The notes beneath the pieces were generated by a model that saw only the letters and a list, made by a program, of their open reading frames with translations, had not been told where the DNA came from and did not search any database. A program made the translations under genes and the position numbers. This document shows positions 59,201-64,000 of a stretch of DNA of 64,000 nucleotides, one piece after another. This DNA is from Cryptomeria japonica (taxonomy: Eukaryota > Streptophyta > Pinopsida > Cupressales > Cupressaceae): contig NC_081411.1 of NCBI RefSeq assembly GCF_030272615.1, forward strand, positions 834,012,136 through 834,076,135. The letters are read 5' to 3'. Positions within the stretch are counted from its first letter, which is position 1. Each line of letters opens with the position of its first letter.

Positions 59201-59987
59201 CTTGACCGATGGTACCTTTCCTGATTCCGCCAATAGGAACACTAGGGCTAGAATTCGCAAGCTGTCCGCTAGATATATCATTCTTTCTAATGTTCTTTAC
59301 CGAAGGGGTTATAACGGTCTTCTCCTTCGTTGTCTTAACAAATCGAAAATCCCTATTGCTCTTGAAGAGGTGCATTTAGGTGCCTGTGGGGGGCATTTTG
59401 GAGGCAAATCCTTAGTTCAAAGGTTGCTTCGTATGGGATATTATTGGCAAACTATGCAGCAGGATTCTTTTTCATTTGTTAAGAAATGTCATCAATGTCA
59501 ACAACACAATAATTTGATTCATGCTCCTGCCCAAGAACTTCGTTCTCATGTAGCTTCTTGGCCTTTCTCTGCATGGGGGCTGGATCTTATCGGTAAAATC
59601 TCTCCTCCTTCATCTCAAGGACATACTTTCATTATAACCGCAACAGATTACTTTACAAAATGGGTAGAAGCTATTCCCCTTCGCTCTACTACTGCTGAAG
59701 TGATTTGTCGATTTCTTCTAGAAAACATTATTTCTCGATTTGGGATACCTTCCACTATAATCTCTGATAATGGGACATCGTTTAAGAACAAGGATGTGAA
59801 GAAATTCCTCGAGAAGTATCATATCAAACATCGATTTTCTACACCATACTATCCTCAATCAAATGGTCAAGCCGAATCATCCAATAAGATAATTGAACAA
59901 ATTCTTCGTAAAACCGTGAATAAGCATGGTAAGGATTGGAGTACTCAGCTAATCTATGCTCTTTGGGCCTACCGGATGAGTGTATGA
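56226..59987 (+). pseudogene. Gypsy pol: G-patch-like segment, RT, RNase H, archaeal-type RNase H, integrase
   Basis: The frame is in phase with the protease part across the solo LTR. Residue numbers count from 56241. About 150-205: a G-patch-like glycine segment (GYNGNGCGTHEQGIKVPL). About 375-560: reverse transcriptase with RMCTDFRDLNKA, FPLPNID, FGLKNADATYQR and catalytic YVDD (about 523). About 640-790: first RNase H (LLYTAASSHALAALL, YSTIERQCLALV). About 812-945: second RNase H (LYFDGSKCRVGSGAG, NNIAEYEALIAGI, IFGDSQLI, RHADAMA). About 1043-1080: HHCC zinc domain. About 1115-1225: integrase core with Asp in GLDLIG, Asp in IISDNG and Glu in GQAESSNK. Catalytic residues look kept. The frame breaks at TGA 59985-59987, where relatives usually have Arg. 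Confidence 0.9.
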
Positions 59988-60437
59988 ATTGCTACAGGAA
60001 CCACCCCTTATAATCTTGTTTATGGTGCTGATGCTATTATGCCTTTAGAATTAGAGATTCCATCACTTAGAGTTTCTCTCAAAGGTATAGTAGATGATGA
60101 TGCTTATAGAGAACAAAGACTTCAACAGCTTGAGATGCTTGATGAACAACGTATAAATGCTCTTGAGCATATTCAAGCGTATCACAAAACTCTACAACGA
60201 AGCTATAATGATAAGGTTATTCAATGTTCCTTCTCAGTGGGTGACTTAGTTCTCTATGAGAATCAACGCAATGTGAATGCCTTACCTAAAGAAAAGGGAA
60301 AATTTAATCCTAATTGGCTTGGACCGTATATCGTTATTGAAGATTATGGATCGGGTGCTTATAAAATAGCGGGTGTAGACGGTATGCCTCTTAAAGAACC
60401 TATAAATGCTATGCACTTGCGTAGATACTATGCTTAA
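59988..60437 (+). pseudogene. C-terminal end of gypsy integrase after a nonsense codon
   Basis: In phase with pol beyond the TGA at 59985, continuing with TGTTPYNLVYGADAIMPLE and ending in a chromodomain-free tail (FNPNWLGPYIVIEDYGSGAY, MHLRRYYA) at TAA 60435-60437. This is the usual gypsy C-terminus (GPF/Y-type module). One CGA-to-TGA change would explain the break. Confidence 0.85.
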
Positions 60438-61061
<624 letters not shown>

Positions 61062-61122
61062 GATCAATATACAAAGGTAGGTCACTATACATCCAAAATG
61101 TGACCTACCCTACATCATAAGA

Positions 61123-63576
61123 TCATCTCCTATCCCTAGGGCTGGTGGCTGGAGAGTGACGACTAGATGCTCCCTCCTGATCCGGCCGTGCAGGTGGACC
61201 CATAAGTGTATAGCGTGATATAGATCGTGAGTGACTCCAAGAGGAACTCCTACGATCCCTATCCATAAGGATCACGCAATACGAGGTAGCCTCGGCCTGA
61301 GCTGCTGCTAGATCATGCTGTGCCCACTGAAGGTCCTCTGATAGAGCTCGATCTCTCTCCCTCCATATCTCCACCTGTACTCGAAATGGGGAAAACAAGT
61401 CATCATGCCGACCCGCGTTCCCTTGAGGTCTATAGGCAACCTGTGAGGAACTAGGGATCTGTGCTGTCATGAAAATATCTGTCACTGCTTGCTGGATCAG
61501 AGAACGCCACTCCTGCATATTAGCTGTAGCAGTAGAACAGATTGTGTATTAGTACCATTTTATATCATCAAAACATTAATCAATCAATATAAACCTACTA
61601 TACCTGGATATCCCTCACGCCAGTAGGGATCATGATATGGTAGCATCTGTGACTGGGAACTACTAGGCTCCCCATGCTCGAATGATCTGTGCGCGATGGG
61701 TACAGGTCTCCATATTGCCTCGTGTTCCCCCTTTTGGGGAATAACGAGAGGATCTAAGGCTATGGTATCATCTCCTGAATGATGGGGAGCTGCATCTGAC
61801 TCCTCCTCATCATCTCTATCCTCCTCCTCCTCGTCATCCTCGTCCTCATCTGCATCCTTATTCTCCTCATCATCATCTCTATTTGTGTCATCCTCCTCTC
61901 CTTCCTCCTCCTCGGCACTAGGCTGATCTCCTATGGGTGGATCAGGCCCTCCTTCCTCCTCATGAACCTCTCCCTCCTCTGGCTCCTCCGATCTGGATCC
62001 TTGATCCTCATCTCAATCTCCATGTCTCCATGGACCTGGATGGCCTGTCGGGTGATCTGGTGGAAAGATAGGCCTTGGGTATGTCCTCACAAACCATGAG
62101 AGATACCTGCGCTGTGCCCCAGGATCTGCAGCATAATCAGTGACCACATCCTGGTCGGACCCCTCTATATCTGTGATCTCAATATCATCTATCGTAGGTC
62201 TCGCTACTGCTCTGGGTCTGGGAAGGACTCGTGAGTGTCGAGTGTAGATGGGTACATCGGCTGGAACACACTACTCTAGCCCAAATTGCCTCCGTACTCG
62301 GTCAAAGTAGAATGGGACTATGATATGTGGATATCGTCCTCTCAGTAGGCGGTTCCTCTGTAAGCATGCTAATTGTCTCTCCATCCCATCCCATCTGTGC
62401 ACCCGCAGATATGGTCTCCATACAGTCACCTCAGCTGTCAATCTGTCAAATGTCACTCTCCAATATAGTAGATCCCCAAATCTCCACTCGCTGGTAAGTG
62501 GATAAGCAAATACCCTAGGTCGCTCACTAGCCGCACTCATCGGATAGCCGACAGGCCTGGTGCATGTAAAGTGCTCAAATATCCACACCTGCAGAAGTGT
62601 GCATGTCATCAAGCTGCAACCCTGTCCGAAAACATACTCCTCGAGGTCGTGATAGAGATGTGCAAGCATACTCTGACCCCAGGTGTATACTCTCGTATGT
62701 CTCTCCATAGCCCTGATGCACCATGTGAGACCCCCATGCATGTGTGTACCTCGCCCATTAGGGCAGACGGCTAGTGCAATGATGGCACTCATAAGACGTC
62801 TCATGAGGGGCACCTCTCCTGTAGGATGTAAGAGCCAGCTGACCATGATACGACCTCTCGTCTCACTCGGCATGACTCTCCCTATGCAGTATACCTGCTC
62901 CCTCTGATGATCCTCTGCTGACCGATCGGTCGCATATGTCACGGTAGCTCCTCTGATCGGTAGGCGAAGTATGCGGTACACATCCTCAAGTGTCACTGTC
63001 ATCTCCCCTACTGGAAGCTGGAATGTACATGTGTCAGGATCCCATCGCTCCATGAGTGCCATCAGTATCGCAGGATGAAATCGAATGGCCGGCATAAGAA
63101 TCATATACCACAAACCTACTATAGATAATGTGTCTCTCTCTGCCTGAGTCAGTCGGGGAATCTGATCTCGCAAGCTACGAAGAATCTGCCCCGCCGTGTG
63201 CTCTCTCATGTATGGGAGACCCTGCAATACAAAAACATCAGTGTAATCAGTAATCAATCATCAAAATCATCTATGCCAAATACGCAAACTGATGAACATC
63301 GAAAGCTAACCCTTGCCAAGTCCTGATTGGGACCATGGCGCCTTGAGGGGACCATGGCGCCCTTCAGGGATCATGGCGCCCTGAAAGGACCATGGTGCCC
63401 TGGGTGGGACCCAAGGTCAGATTCCAGGGCCCGCATTCGATCACAGAAACTCAAAGTCAACAGAAATGCAGAAAGTCAAAGTTCAGTCAACTCACCTCGT
63501 CCAGTGGCTCGTCACCGATCACGGCCTATCGCATGATCTCCATCCTCGTGGGACGCTCCGGTCGTCGTGAAGGCAT
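61123..63576 (-). pseudogene. Plant mobile domain (PMD) gene, three exons, broken by three stops
   Basis: Minus strand. Exon 1 63576-63496 (ATG, 27 codons), intron 1 63495-63222 (GTGAG...TTGCAG), exon 2 63221-61604, intron 2 61603-61524 (GTATAG...CTACAG), exon 3 61523-61123 (stop). Exons join in phase to 700 codons including the stop. The PMD (plant aminotransferase-like domain) covers most of exon 2's first 317 codons: RDQIPRLTQAERDTLSIVGLW, FQLPVGEMTVTLEDVYRILRLPIRG, WLLHPTG, HLYHDLEEYVFGQ. Then come an acidic Glu/Asp-rich region and a basic Ser/Arg end. In-frame stops: TAG 63528-63526, TAG 62273-62271, TGA 62015-62013. Family knowledge: PMD proteins occur both as host genes (MAIN/MAIL type, linked to silencing) and inside mobile elements. 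Its position antisense to and downstream of a dual-RNase-H gypsy pol suggests it is element cargo. Confidence 0.82.
63222..63495 (-). other. Intron 1 of the PMD gene, carrying four GC modules
   Basis: The donor GTGAGT and acceptor TTTTTGTATTGCAG are both good. Within it, 63330-63405 holds four tandem units of about 20 bp built on GGACCATGGCGCCCT (plus strand), related to the modules in the gypsy LTRs. Confidence 0.75.
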
Positions 63577-64000
63577 GATGATGACTATGTGGGCTCCGCT
63601 GCAATGAACAATACTCAGAAATCAAGAAAGTGACAAATGCAATAGTCACTTTTGAGGTATATTTTTTTCATTCTTTTACCTCTGATTTCAAAACCCTAAT
63701 TTTCCTCTATCACTAATTTCATCATAACTTGAGTTTGGGAGAAGCGATTTTCGAACCAGTTGTTGTGTAGGAATCGTATTTTTGTTCCCTTACTCCCAGG
63801 ATGTTCAAAAACGTGCTCTGATGAAGCCTTTTCAGTGAACATCTCTCATTAGTAATCTCTCACACAATTTGTCACAAGTAAACATGCTATCCTGTTTCAC
63901 CTCCCTAATAAGCAAGCCGAAACAGGGGGGCATATAGCTACTCACAAATTTCATCACTTTCCTTAGTAAGCATTAGGTGATTTTGTGATCTAACGTGTGT
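63577..64000. other. Upstream flank of the PMD gene
   Basis: No gene, LTR start or target repeat seen up to the window edge. It would hold the promoter of the PMD gene, if it had one. Confidence 0.45.

Larger units (their letters stand above)
51346..60437 (+). mobile_element. Ty3/gypsy element with dual RNase H (Tat-like), 5' LTR through pol; 3' end not seen
   Basis: Order: 5' LTR (51346-53005), primer-binding site (53006-53024), a short protein region leading into an aspartic protease (to 54527), an inverted LTR insertion (54528-56220), then reverse transcriptase, RNase H, a second archaeal-type RNase H, and integrase, with pol ending at 60437. RT before integrase is the Ty3/gypsy order. 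A second RNase H is known from the plant Tat lineage. The insertion point in repeat R supports the left end (possible TSD ATAGG). The antisense PMD gene at 61.1-63.6 kb may also belong to this element, since no 3' LTR appears before 64000. Confidence 0.88.

Overview
This window looks like nuclear DNA from a large, repeat-rich plant genome, most likely a gymnosperm such as a conifer. That assignment is inference. It rests on the very low gene density, the long AT-rich spacers, the many old and mutated LTR retrotransposons of different ages, and a DYW-type pentatricopeptide repeat (PPR) gene, a family that is large only in land plants. The only clearly intact host gene in 64 kb is an intronless PPR-DYW organelle RNA-editing factor at 37161-39500 (+). 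Almost everything else that can be identified is a mobile element or its remains.

Layout. 1-1799: the 5' end of a minus-strand Ty1/copia element (internal region 1-550, LTR about 551-1799), cut by the window edge. About 1985-3293: a gypsy-type LTR-like repeat. 3414-10835: complete but mutated Ty1/copia element A (+), with LTRs 3414-4947 and 9331-10835 and TATTA target duplications. 10.8-15.6 kb: decayed sequence with a copia gag relic (about 12.3-12.65 kb) and a LINE ORF1 relic (14.3-15.06 kb, -). 15938-24586: complete but mutated Ty1/copia element B (-), with GGGGA target duplications; its low-coordinate LTR carries a roughly 950-bp LTR-like insertion. Element B sits inside an unnamed repeat, here called R, whose second copy is at about 50.18-51.345 kb. 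25758-31.3 kb: two same-orientation LTRs (25758-27071 and 27534-28879, -) with non-autonomous-looking internal DNA that contains two adjacent minisatellites. 34.8-35.6 kb: LINE reverse-transcriptase relic (+). 37-40 kb: the PPR gene. 44.5-48.2 kb: a local tandem duplication, a complete 372-bp TRIM element (45737-46108), a fold-back repeat and a 5'-truncated LINE tail.

51346 to at least 60437 holds a Ty3/gypsy element with a second, archaeal-type RNase H domain (Tat-like). It lacks a recognisable gag core. Its polyprotein is split by an inverted solo LTR of the same family (54528-56220, ATAAC target duplications). Downstream of pol, in antisense, lies a three-exon plant-mobile-domain (PMD) gene (63576-61123, -) broken by three nonsense codons. 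No 3' LTR of the gypsy element is seen before the window ends.

The most interesting structure is the 51-64 kb region. It combines a dual-RNase-H gypsy element, an inverted LTR that gives arms of about 1.66 kb able to fold into a long hairpin transcript, an antisense spliced PMD gene in the place where Tat-type elements can carry extra ORFs, and short GC-rich palindromic modules (GGCGCC/GGTCC type) shared by the LTRs and the PMD intron. Boundaries marked approximate were judged by eye from terminal motifs and paralogous copies.
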